A stretch of DNA of 64,000 nucleotides from Ectobius pallidus (lineage: Eukaryota > Arthropoda > Insecta > Blattodea > Ectobiidae), in NCBI GenBank assembly GCA_964059195.1, contig CAXKWD010000005.1, forward strand, positions 144,237,686 to 144,301,685. The letters run 5' to 3'. Made by a program: the position numbers and the translations under genes. Shown in pieces: positions 19,262 to 29,237 of this stretch. The notes beneath the pieces were generated by a model. That model saw only the letters and a list, made by a program, of their open reading frames with translations, was not told the origin of the DNA and made no database searches. Within the stretch, counting starts at the first letter, position 1. Every line of letters starts with the position of its first letter.

Positions 19262-21692
19262 TGTAACGACGCAAATAGCGACGTGCATAATCAACGATAG
19301 GAGACCATTCCTAAACAAAGGAAGGGTTGGGGGACCGCAACTAATCGATATTGAACATTTTCATGATTATCGATACTGCCCTGAATTTTATTTGAATTAC
19401 AGAAAAGGAGAGGTGCGCATGCGTCGACGCTGAATCGACGAGGGAGACGTGCGGATCCTGAAAGACGGTTAGGAGTACGTGCCTGACCACGAGAGAGAGA
19501 AGTTGAAAAGGCAGAAGGGAGAAGACGAGATTGGGATGTGTGACAGCGGTAGAGGCGTTCTGGCATAATGGTGTGTCAGACTTTCATCTAAAGGAAATTC
19601 TGGTTGTGAACTTCCTTGACACGGCTATATGGAGATAGTCATTAATCAGAAGAATACACCAAGTCGGCCAGTACGAGACACCGCTACAGCGAACATCAGC
19701 TGTGAGAGTGAGTCGTGACTGCTCGCTCTGAATAAGAGCAGATATGGACATCAGGAAGTAATAGAAGACAACTCAGGATCGGAGGATAAGTTGGACATCA
19801 CTGGTTGAGTATACTCGTCTAGACTTTTTCTTATTGTTTGGGGAGTGAGAAAATTGAGATATCCTTTTTTTTTAAGGATGGTTTCTAAGTCATGTATGGC
19901 GATTAGACACCGTATGGAATAATAGAATAGAATAGAATAGAAACATAGAAGTGAGAATTCTAGAAGTAAAGTGATGAAATCCAGTAATCCAACTATTTTC
20001 TATTTCTGGTCTAAATTAATTATAAAAGAGCAGTCTAGAGCCTAACAACTAAATGCCAAAGATATATCTCTTCACTTTAAGTTTTTTTGGGTGATTGTTC
20101 CACGAATGAATACATAGCTAGGGGCAATTGGTGATGCTCATAGAGACTTTGTTATTTTTGAGACAGGACGCGAGGGGAGTAAGGAAGAAAGGTAATTAAG
20201 GGGCATGCTTAGTACTTCTTACGAGGGCCCCTCCCTCTTGGGTTTCGTTCAGGTGACGGGTGACTATCTATAAATAGATTTCATGCTGGCCTGTAGTGTT
20301 GAGTTATTTTTTTATAGAGATTTATCTACAAGCGAAAGTGTATGGAATATGGTAGAGGGGGATAAGAAGTGGAAAAATTGTAGGGCAAAAGAAGGCCTAC
20401 GAGTGGTAGTGCAGTAGGTGTGTACCATTGGAAGATTTACATGTTAGGGTAGAAGTAAAAGTCACTACAGGGGTTATAGAGAAGCTTACTAATCTGGGCG
20501 TGAATTAGTTTCAGTTAGAATTCTAGGGAATTTAGAGACAAAAGAAGATTGGGTGCCCATGCTAAAGAGTAGTAACTTAAGAAGTAGGAAAACTAGAATA
20601 ACCTCCAAGTGAATTAAATCAATGGTATAAGCTAAAGGGAACTCTACTTAAAGAAAGATAGGGGTTAAAAGATAACAGCTGATGACTGGTCAGGTTAGAA
20701 AGAGGAGAGTGAGTTGAAAGATAACAACAAATGATTGGTCAGGTTAGAAAGAGGAGAATAGGTAATTACGAGTAGTGTACTGATGATAAGTAGTTTATTA
20801 ACAAGTACTAGAGACTGTAAGGGTGAGGTGAGGGAACGCCGGAAGTATCCCGAATCAAACAAATAAAATCTGGTAGTAGGCAAGGCCTATACCAGTACAC
20901 ATAAAGAAAAGAAATTTATGAGAGATTGTGAAAGCCATCGATGTTGGAGGCGAACAACGGCCCCACGTGCCTCTAGGAGAGAGTGTCAGGGACCTCTGAC
21001 GTCGATTTACAAAATTTTATTTTTGTTTGCGGCCCATTAATATTTTCCCGGTTGCAGGAGAGGAGTCAGATTGTTTGTAACTCAAGATCTAGACGTCGCT
21101 CCTGTATCGGTGGTCTATCGCCACAGTCACTCTGTGGGTATAGGCCTAAACTTCTATTTCTTTCTTCATGAGACTGTCTTTTCTATCTATCTTTAAATAC
21201 AATTCTTCATGGACTAAGCTGACTAATAGACTAATATAGGAGACATAGGTGGGATTATTGAGTGTAATTTGTAGAGTTAAGGACTGGATTATGAATTGAA
21301 AACCTTTATTTATTAAAAAAAAAAAAAGTATAATATATATATTGAACTATCCTGAAGTTGCACATGTAAATGACTACACAAGTCAGTAGTAAATTAGAAG
21401 AATAATACCAGATGTTCTAGTAGATACCTGAAAAACAAAGAAAGAAAATTAAAGTAATTAATTAAGGATTTGTTATTGTTGAACAGAGAACGTACTTATA
21501 TAGTTAAAATTGGGTATACTAACCTTGAATAATCAAATATTATCCTACCAATAAAAGTGTTGAAAGGTTAATGTAGTGTAAATGTAATTTATTGTATATA
21601 AGATTGTTATTGTTGAAAAAAAAGAAAAAAAAAATAATATATTAAATAAATTACGGTCGTTGTTACTTAAAGCAAAAATAACGTGAAGTCCA
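19262..21692 (+). repeat. 5' LTR
   Basis: The LTR runs from TGTAACGACGCAAATAGCGA to ACGTGAAGTCCA. At 2431 bp it is long for this superfamily. It contains an (ATAGA)n run near 19918, a TATAAATAG box at 20269 and AATAAA hexamers near 20862 and 21645. The 3' boundary was set by the common TAACGTGAAGT.CA of both LTRs. Confidence 0.88.
20269..20277 (+). promoter_or_regulatory. Candidate TATA box of the 5' LTR
   Basis: TATAAATAG stands about 1.0 kb into the LTR in a GC-richer neighbourhood and would drive transcription of the element. An identical copy lies in the 3' LTR at 27815-27823. Inferred from sequence only. Confidence 0.4.
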
Positions 21693-21703
21693 CGTAAAAA
21701 GTT

Positions 21704-21723
21704 TGGCGCCCATAACGTGGGGC
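21704..21723 (+). promoter_or_regulatory. Primer-binding site
   Basis: TGGCGCCCATAACGTGGGGC begins 11 bp after the 5' LTR and has the TGGCGCCC start usual for gypsy-type elements primed by a tRNA 3' end. The tRNA was not identified. Confidence 0.75.
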
Positions 21724-21960
21724 TGTGATAGTTTCATAGTAGGATAATTTTGATAGTAATTTTGATAGTAATTTTGATAGCCCATATCGTGGGGCTGAGT
21801 AGTGTTAAAACAAAACAGTATTGCTAATTGTTGCAACTTAATTTAGTTAAAATTGTTAAGTGAAAAAAAAAAAAAAAGAAACCTTTATTCAGTTGAAGTT
21901 CCATATTATGATAGCCCATAGCGTGAGGCAGTGATAGTTTGATATCCTAACGTGAGGCGA
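21709..21960 (+). repeat. Four degenerate CCCATA.CGTG.GGC repeats in the leader
   Basis: After the primer-binding site at 21704 the phrase recurs at 21780-21794 (CCCATATCGTGGGGC), 21915-21929 (CCCATAGCGTGAGGC) and 21946-21957 (CCTAACGTGAGG). Several are followed by GTGATAGTTT or GAGTAG/GAGATAG. They look like decayed copies of the primer-binding site and its downstream bases. Confidence 0.7.
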
Positions 21961-22167
21961 GATAGGGTTAAAAGAATTTTGGGAGTTAGGTTAGTATAAC
22001 TGAAATTTATTCTCAAAAACAAATAATAATAATAATAATAATAACATATTTTTGGGAAAAGAATAATGACTATTGACAAGTAAGGACTTCTATAGATGAC
22101 TAAGACAGACGACTGAACTATTGTGTTCTAATCTTTTTTTTTCCAGTGGTATTGTTAATATATAAAT

Positions 22168-25100
22168 ATGGCTACTTATGTTGATCCGTATGCACAAATA
22201 AGAGCAGCTGAGCTAACCCAAGCTATTAGGAAGTTGAGGAAGGCGGATTTAGAGGCAGAATGTGATAGAGTAAAGTTACCGACCACAGGTACAAGGGATG
22301 AGTTAAGACAACGCTTGTTAGATTATGCCCGTAAGAACCCTCAGTCATTTCAAGTGTTAATTACGGCTTTTGCTCTGAGTCAGGAAGTTTTGGAAGAAGA
22401 TTTAGTTGAGCATAATATAACGGTTCCACAAGATTCATATGGAGATGTAGTGTATACATGGGTTAAGTTAATGCGTAGGAAGGCCATGGCGGTAGCTGAT
22501 TCAGAAGAAGTTGTACCAGTAGTACCATCGTTTACAATTCAGTTAGAGCCACATAAACCAAATACTTTGGATCTGGTTCGTAAATGGAACATTAAATTCA
22601 AACCTGGGGATAGTATTTACTTATTTTTGGAGAGATTGGAAGATTTAAAACAAAGTTCTAAGTTACAGGGTGTAGAGTTATTGTCAGTATTACCCGAAAT
22701 TTTACAAGATTCAGCTTTACTTTGGTACAGGAACAGATTAACAGATTGGCCTACATGGGAAGCTTTTTTGAAAGAATTTAGAGAATATTATTTGCCTATT
22801 GATGAGGAAGACTCGCTTTTGGATGAGATTAGACAGAGAACGCAAGGTCCCAAAGAATCGATTTTTGATTATGTTAATGCTATTCAAACGTTAATGAGGA
22901 GGCTGAGTACTCCAATGAGTCCTCAACAAATGATGAAGACTGTTATCAAAAATTTGCGTCCTGATGTAAAATTGTACCTTAGACCTGCAGAGATTCAAAC
23001 TATAACAGATTTAATACGTGTAGGTAGACAGTATGAACAAATATTGTTAGATTCTGAGAGATATATTCCTCCTCCAACGCAGGTTAGAGCTACAATTAAA
23101 GAAACGGCTTATAAACCTCAGAGACAAGTTGTTATACCTTCAGTTCATACAGCGCTAGGAATTCAGGGAAAACAGGAACTTCCATCGTCCGAGTTACAAA
23201 AGAAACCCAATGTTAGTTTTTCTGCAAAGACGTGGGATAAGGAACGGAATTCAAGTCCTGTAAATGATTCTAGAATGGTTAAAGTAATAGAAAATAAAGA
23301 GAGACAGGATGAGTCGAGGGATAATGGTAAAAACACCACTTTGCGTTTTTCAAATAATCAGCGATGTTGGAATTGTGATAAAACAGGACATAGGCAGTTC
23401 GAGTGTAAAGCACCTCGTAGAGTTACTCCACGCACTACGATTAAATGTTATAATTGTAATAAGCTTGGACATAGGTCTATTGATTGTAGGATGCCCCAAG
23501 AAAGAAAAGTTAGGCCTACAAATTCCTTAAGACAATTAACTAAAAATCAGGCTTGTGTGATGTTAAATATAAATCCTACAGATTTAGTTAATGGAGATAG
23601 ATGTTTTGTTGAAATTTTGTTGGAGGATATTACATTTATTGCTTTAATAGATTCCGGTTCAGATAAAACTTATGTGGGAGAGAAAGGTGACTTTTTATGT
23701 AAAATGTTAGATTTAGCAGTAGAAGAATCTGAAGTTAGGGTAGTGCAACTAGCAGATAAAACTTATAGTTCTATAACAGGAGAGAGAACTTTTGAGATGA
23801 AATTGCAGGACAGGATCTTTCAGATAAAATGTAAAATTATGCCAAATTTAGCAGTAGATATGATTCTGGGCATGGACGTTTTGAAACAAATTGGGTTAGT
23901 AGTAGATTTGCAAGATGGGACTTGGTATTTTAAGGATGAACCAGCAAAAATTTTTCAATTTGTTAAGGCTATAGATTTAAAAGAAGAAGATCAACTACAT
24001 AATATTCTTACTTTACCTACACCTCAGGAAAGGGACAGATTGAATATGTTTTTGGAAAATCAGTTACAGAAATTTGATCAGTGTACTGGACTTACCGATC
24101 TGATTTCTCATGTTATTGATACAGGCGATGCAAAACCTATAAAACAAAGATATTATCCAGTATCACCCATTTTGGAAAAAGTTATACACGCGGAAATAGA
24201 TAAAATGTTATTGGAAAGAGTTATAGAGCCTTCAAATTCACCTTGGTCGTCTCCGGTAGTTATGGTAAAGAAACCAGATAGAACATGGAGGTTCTGCGTA
24301 GATTTCAGAAAAGTAAACAATTGTACTAAAAGAGATAGTTATCCTTTGCCATACATTGAACATGTTTTGAGTAAATTACGACATGCTAGGTATATCAGTA
24401 CAATAGATTTGAAAAATGGGTATTGGCAAGTTCCATTAGATGAAGCAAGTAAAGAAAAAACAGCATTTACCGTACCTGGTAGAGGATTGTATCAGTTTCG
24501 AGTTATGCCTTTTGGAATCCATAACGCACCAGCCTCGTTTCAAAGATTAGTTGATACTATATTAAGAGAAGAGATAGGAGAGAAATGCTTTTGTTATTTG
24601 GATGATATAGTACTTATTAGCGAGACATTTGAAGAACATTTGTCCTTGTTAGAAAAAGTCTTAGAGAAATTAAGAAAAGCTAACCTGAAAATTAATAGGG
24701 AAAAATCAAAATTTTGTAGAAGTGAATTAAAATATTTGGGTCATATCATTACTCCATTAGGAATTGCTGTAGATTCAGATAAAATCTCGTGTATCCTTGA
24801 GTATCCAGCCCCTACAAAAGTCAAGGAAGTACGAGCATTTTTAGGATTGGCTTCTTGGTACCGACGATTCATTCCATTTTTTTCTGAAGTTGTAAAGCCC
24901 CTCACTGCACTTCTGAAAAAGAATCAGAAATGGCGTTGGACTAAGGAATGTCAGGAATCTTTTGATGAATTGAAATCGAAATTATCTAGTAGTCCTATAT
25001 TAACTTGTCCAGATTATACTAAACCCCTAGTGTTACAGACCGACGCTAGTTTTTCAGGACTAGGAGCAGCATTAATTCAGACAGGAGAGGAAGGAGAGGA

Positions 25101-26709
25101 AAAAGTAATAGCTTATGCTAGTAGAACTTTAACGGTAGGTGAGCAAAAGTGGGCAATAGTTGAGAAGGAATTGTTAGCTATATTGTGGGCAGTTCAAAAG
25201 TTTCGTCCTTATTTGGAAGGTTATCATTTTAAAGTATATACTGATCATTTTGCTCTGAAATGGTTAAATACATTACAGAATCCGACCGGACGATTAGCTA
25301 GGTGGAGTTTATTGCTCCAGGAGTATGATTTTGAAGTAATACATAGGCCTGGTAGATTACAAAAAGTTCCGGATGCTTTATCTAGAATACACGAAGGGAA
25401 AGTTCAAGAGAAAACGGTAGAGGAAGAATTTTGCCTCTTGTTGACTGATAACTCTGAAGTAGTGGAATGGGAAAATATACAAGATGCTTGGTATATTAAG
25501 CGGAAAGAGCAAGTACAGAGTAAACCTAAATTTTGGCCAGATTGGAAGGTCGTAGATGGGAAGTTGTACCATCTTAGATTAGATCAGTTAGAACAAACTT
25601 TAGAGGGAACAGTAAATAGGTGGAAATTAGTTATTCCGCAAGATTTTAGGATTAAAGTATTGCAGGAATGTCATGATGCACCGACTGCAGGACATATGGG
25701 AATAGCTAAAACTTTCTTTAGGATAGCAAACAAGTATTATTGGCCGGGAATGTTTAGAGATGTTGCTAAGTATGTTACTGCTTGTGAAATATGTCAGAGA
25801 CAGAAAGTGTTACAGACGGCTCAAGCAGGACCAATGCATTTTTACCAGAAAGAGAAACCTTGGATGACTGTAGCTACTGATTTGTTGGGACCTTACCCAC
25901 GTTCCAAAAAAGGGAACCGATACATTGTAGTATTTCAGGACACCTTTACCAAATATGTAGAATGTAAAGCGTTAAGGAAAGCAACCAGTAGAGCAGTTAC
26001 GGAAGCATTTTATGAATTGATTATCCTTAAATGGGGAATTCCGGGATATTTGCTGATGGATAATGGACCGCAATATACTAGTAAATTAATGCGAGAGGTA
26101 GCTAAAGCTTTTAATATAACTCCTTGTTATTTACCTGTATATTCGCCACAAGGAAATCCAGTAGAAAGAGTCAATAGAGTATTGAAAACAATGATTTCTA
26201 GTTATATTCAAAAGGATCAGACAGTTTGGGATGTGTATTTGAGAGAATTTAATTTTGCTATAAATACGGCTAAGCATAGTTCCACTGGATGCACTCCTTA
26301 TATGCTAAATTATGGGAAGGAGCCTGAAATTATCAGTAGGATTGAAAAGGTGGAAAACCAACCGATTCATAAAGAAATTCCAAAAATTTGGGTGGAGAGA
26401 CTCAATAAATTGAAAACGGTACGTTTAATGGTTAGACATAACTTAGAAACCGCCTATAAGAATTCGAGTCATTATTATAATCTTCGGAGGAGAGAGGTGA
26501 GATTTCGTCCAGGAGATCTAGTGTTAAGAAGAAACTTTAAATTAAGTGATGCCTCACAAGCTTATACAGCAGGGTTAAGTGCAAAGTTTGTCGGGCCCTA
26601 TATTATAAAGAAAAAGTTCAGTGAAAATAGTTACGAACTGACAAACCGTTTTGGTAAAAAGTTGGGGAAGTGGCACGTCAAAGACTTGAAACCCTTTGTT
26701 CCTGGATAA
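22168..26709 (+). CDS. Gag-Pol polyprotein of gypsy-type retrotransposon
   Basis: A single uninterrupted 1513-codon frame encodes gag and pol without a frameshift. Residues about 16-56 look like a SAP-type fold (LRKADLEAECDRVKLPTTGT). Residues about 130-290 resemble retrotransposon gag (LLWYRNRL..W..FL.EF). Two CCHC zinc knuckles lie at 400-413 and 427-440. The aspartic protease motif DSG is at 495-497. The reverse transcriptase has VDFRKVN around 711-717 and YLDD at 810-813; RNase H has TDAS with D959. Integrase has the HHCC zinc site (H1169, H1176, C1206, C1209), catalytic D1238, D1298 and E1333, and a C-terminal GPY motif at 1476-1478. All key residues are present, so the protein could be functional. 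A pyrimidine tract with an AG stands just before the ATG (22135-22146). Confidence 0.95.
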   Translation: MATYVDPYAQIRAAELTQAIRKLRKADLEAECDRVKLPTTGTRDELRQRLLDYARKNPQSFQVLITAFALSQEVLEEDLVEHNITVPQDSYGDVVYTWVKLMRRKAMAVADSEEVVPVVPSFTIQLEPHKPNTLDLVRKWNIKFKPGDSIYLFLERLEDLKQSSKLQGVELLSVLPEILQDSALLWYRNRLTDWPTWEAFLKEFREYYLPIDEEDSLLDEIRQRTQGPKESIFDYVNAIQTLMRRLSTPMSPQQMMKTVIKNLRPDVKLYLRPAEIQTITDLIRVGRQYEQILLDSERYIPPPTQVRATIKETAYKPQRQVVIPSVHTALGIQGKQELPSSELQKKPNVSFSAKTWDKERNSSPVNDSRMVKVIENKERQDESRDNGKNTTLRFSNNQRCWNCDKTGHRQFECKAPRRVTPRTTIKCYNCNKLGHRSIDCRMPQERKVRPTNSLRQLTKNQACVMLNINPTDLVNGDRCFVEILLEDITFIALIDSGSDKTYVGEKGDFLCKMLDLAVEESEVRVVQLADKTYSSITGERTFEMKLQDRIFQIKCKIMPNLAVDMILGMDVLKQIGLVVDLQDGTWYFKDEPAKIFQFVKAIDLKEEDQLHNILTLPTPQERDRLNMFLENQLQKFDQCTGLTDLISHVIDTGDAKPIKQRYYPVSPILEKVIHAEIDKMLLERVIEPSNSPWSSPVVMVKKPDRTWRFCVDFRKVNNCTKRDSYPLPYIEHVLSKLRHARYISTIDLKNGYWQVPLDEASKEKTAFTVPGRGLYQFRVMPFGIHNAPASFQRLVDTILREEIGEKCFCYLDDIVLISETFEEHLSLLEKVLEKLRKANLKINREKSKFCRSELKYLGHIITPLGIAVDSDKISCILEYPAPTKVKEVRAFLGLASWYRRFIPFFSEVVKPLTALLKKNQKWRWTKECQESFDELKSKLSSSPILTCPDYTKPLVLQTDASFSGLGAALIQTGEEGEEKVIAYASRTLTVGEQKWAIVEKELLAILWAVQKFRPYLEGYHFKVYTDHFALKWLNTLQNPTGRLARWSLLLQEYDFEVIHRPGRLQKVPDALSRIHEGKVQEKTVEEEFCLLLTDNSEVVEWENIQDAWYIKRKEQVQSKPKFWPDWKVVDGKLYHLRLDQLEQTLEGTVNRWKLVIPQDFRIKVLQECHDAPTAGHMGIAKTFFRIANKYYWPGMFRDVAKYVTACEICQRQKVLQTAQAGPMHFYQKEKPWMTVATDLLGPYPRSKKGNRYIVVFQDTFTKYVECKALRKATSRAVTEAFYELIILKWGIPGYLLMDNGPQYTSKLMREVAKAFNITPCYLPVYSPQGNPVERVNRVLKTMISSYIQKDQTVWDVYLREFNFAINTAKHSSTGCTPYMLNYGKEPEIISRIEKVENQPIHKEIPKIWVERLNKLKTVRLMVRHNLETAYKNSSHYYNLRRREVRFRPGDLVLRRNFKLSDASQAYTAGLSAKFVGPYIIKKKFSENSYELTNRFGKKLGKWHVKDLKPFVPG

Positions 26710-26790
26710 ACATTCTTTAAGGCTGGTAAAAGAGACACGCACAAAAAAAAAAAAATGAATGTGACCTGTGTCAACATTATTTTTTTTTAT

Positions 26791-26807
26791 GGTGAGTGAG
26801 GGAAGAA
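26791..26807 (+). promoter_or_regulatory. Polypurine tract before the 3' LTR
   Basis: The purine-rich GGTGAGTGAGGGAAGAA sits directly before the TGT of the 3' LTR, where plus-strand synthesis is primed. Confidence 0.7.
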
Positions 26808-29237
26808 TGTAACGACGCAAATAGCGACGTGCATAATCAACGATAGGAGACCATTCCTAAACAAAGGAAGGGTTGGGGGACCGCAACTAATCGATATTGA
26901 ACATTTTCATGATTATCGATACTGCCCTGAATTTTATTTGAATTACAGAAAAGGAGAGGTGCGCATGCGTCGACGCTGAATCGACGAGGGAGACGTGCGG
27001 ATCCTGAAAGACGGTTAGGAGTACGTGCCTGACCACGAGAGAGAGAAGTTGAAAAGGCAGAAGGGAGAAGACGAGATTGGGATGTGTGACAGCGGTAGAG
27101 GCGTTCTGGCATAATGGTGTGTCAGACTTTCATCTAAAGGAAATTCTGGTTGTGAACTTCCTTGACACGGCTATATGGAGATAGTCATTAATCAGAAGAA
27201 TACACCAAGTCGGCCAGTACGAGACACCGCTACAGCGAACATCAGCTGTGAGAGTGAGTCGTGACTGCTCGCTCTGAATAAGAGCAGATATGGACATCAG
27301 GAAGTAATAGAAGACAACTCAGGATCGGAGGATAAGTTGGACATCACTGGTTGAGTATACTCGTCTAGACTTTTTCTTATTGTTTGGGGAGTGAGAAAAT
27401 TGAGATATCCTTTTTTTTTAAGGATGGTTTCTAAGTCATGTATGGCGATTAGACACCGTATGGAATAATAGAATAGAATAGAATAGAAACATAGAAGTGA
27501 GAATTCTAGAAGTAAAGTGATGAAATCCAGTAATCCAACTATTTTCTATTTCTGGTCTAAATTAATTATAAAAGAGCAGTCTAGAGCCTAACAACTAAAT
27601 GCCAAAGATATATCTCTTCACTTTAAGTTTTTTTGGGTGATTGTTCCACGAATGAATACATAGCTAGGGGCAATTGGTGATGCTCATAGAGACTTTGTTA
27701 TTTTTGAGACAGGACGCGAGGGGAGTAAGGAAGAAAGGTAATTAAGGGGCATGCTTAGTACTTCTTACGAGGGCCCCTCCCTCTTGGGTTTCGTTCAGGT
27801 GACGGGTGACTATCTATAAATAGATTTCATGCTGGCCTGTAGTGTTGAGTTATTTTTTTATAGAGATTTATCTACAAGCGAAAGTGTATGGAATATGGTA
27901 GAGGGGGATAAGAAGTGGAAAAATTGTAGGGCAAAAGAAGGCCTACGAGTGGTAGTGCAGTAGGTGTGTACCATTGGAAGATTTACATGTTAGGGTAGAA
28001 GTAAAAGTCACTACAGGGGTTATAGAGAAGCTTACTAATCTGGGCGTGAATTAGTTTCAGTTAGAATTCTAGGGAATTTAGAGACAAAAGAAGATTGGGT
28101 GCCCATGCTAAAGAGTAGTAACTTAAGAAGTAGGAAAACTAGAATAACCTCCAAGTGAATTAAATCAATGGTATAAGCTAAAGGGAACTCTACTTAAAGA
28201 AAGATAGGGGTTAAAAGATAACAGCTGATGACTGGTCAGGTTAGAAAGAGGAGAGTGAGTTGAAAGATAACAACAAATGATTGGTCAGGTTAGAAAGAGG
28301 AGAATAGGTAATTACGAGTAGTGTACTGATGATAAGTAGTTTATTAACAAGTACTAGAGACTGTAAGGGTGAGGTGAGGGAACGCCGGAAGTATCCCGAA
28401 TCAAACAAATAAAATCTGGTAGTAGGCAAGGCCTATACCAGTACACATAAAGAAAAGAAATTTATGAGAGATTGTGAAAGCCATCGATGTTGGAGGCGAA
28501 CAACGGCCCCACGTGCCTCTAGGAGAGAGTGTCAGGGACCTCTGACGTCGATTTACAAAATTTTATTTTTGTTTGCGGCCCATTAATATTTTCCCGGTTG
28601 CAGGAGAGGAGTCAGATTGTTTGTAACTCAAGATCTAGACGTCGCTCCTGTATCGGTGGTCTATCGCCACAGTCACTCTGTGGGTATAGGCCTAAACTTC
28701 TATTTCTTTCTTCATGAGACTGTCTTTTCTATCTATCTTTAAATACAATTCTTCATGGACTAAGCTGACTAATAGACTAATATAGGAGACATAGGTGGGA
28801 TTATTGAGTGTAATTTGTAGAGTTAAGGACTGGATTATGAATTGAAAACCTTTATTTATTAAAAAAAAAAAAAGTATAATATATATATTGAACTATCCTG
28901 AAGTTGCACATGTAAATGACTACACAAGTCAGTAGTAAATTAGAAGAATAATACCAGATGTTCTAGTAGATACCTGAAAAACAAAGAAAGAAAATTAAAG
29001 TAATTAATTAAGGATTTGTTATTGTTGAACAGAGAACGTACTTATATAGTTAAAATTGGGTATACTAACCTTGAATAATCAAATATTATCCTACCAATAA
29101 AAGTGTTGAAAGGTTAATGTAGTGTAAATGTAATTTATTGTATATAAGATTGTTATTGTTGAAAAAAAAGAAAAAAAAAATAATATATTAAATAAATTAT
29201 GGTTATTGTTATGCAAAGTAAATTAACGTGAAGTTCA
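26808..29237 (+). repeat. 3' LTR
   Basis: This LTR is offset by 7546 bp from the 5' LTR and looks identical over about 2390 bp. The last ~40 bp (from about 29200) differ at roughly ten positions and one indel, ending ACGTGAAGTTCA. Confidence 0.88.

Larger units (their letters stand above)
19262..29237 (+). mobile_element. Full-length gypsy-type LTR retrotransposon
   Basis: Two direct 2.43-kb LTRs (19262-21692 and 26808-29237) bracket a leader with a primer-binding site, one 1513-codon gag-pol frame and a purine tract. The LTRs start TGTAACGACG and end CA. By eye they are identical except for about 40 bp at their 3' ends, so the copy is young. The flanks, AATAC before and GATTT after, do not give a target-site duplication. 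No env-like frame is present. The order protease, reverse transcriptase, RNase H, integrase is that of Metaviridae (gypsy). Confidence 0.93.

Noticed and set aside
19291..19566. Arginine-rich 91-codon minus-strand frame, identical copy at 26837-27112
   Set aside because: It lies within the LTR, is antisense to the element and is identical in both LTRs only because the LTRs are identical. No domain is seen.
26710..26790. Search for an env-like frame after pol
   Set aside because: Only about 100 bp separate the pol stop from the 3' LTR, so no envelope gene is present.
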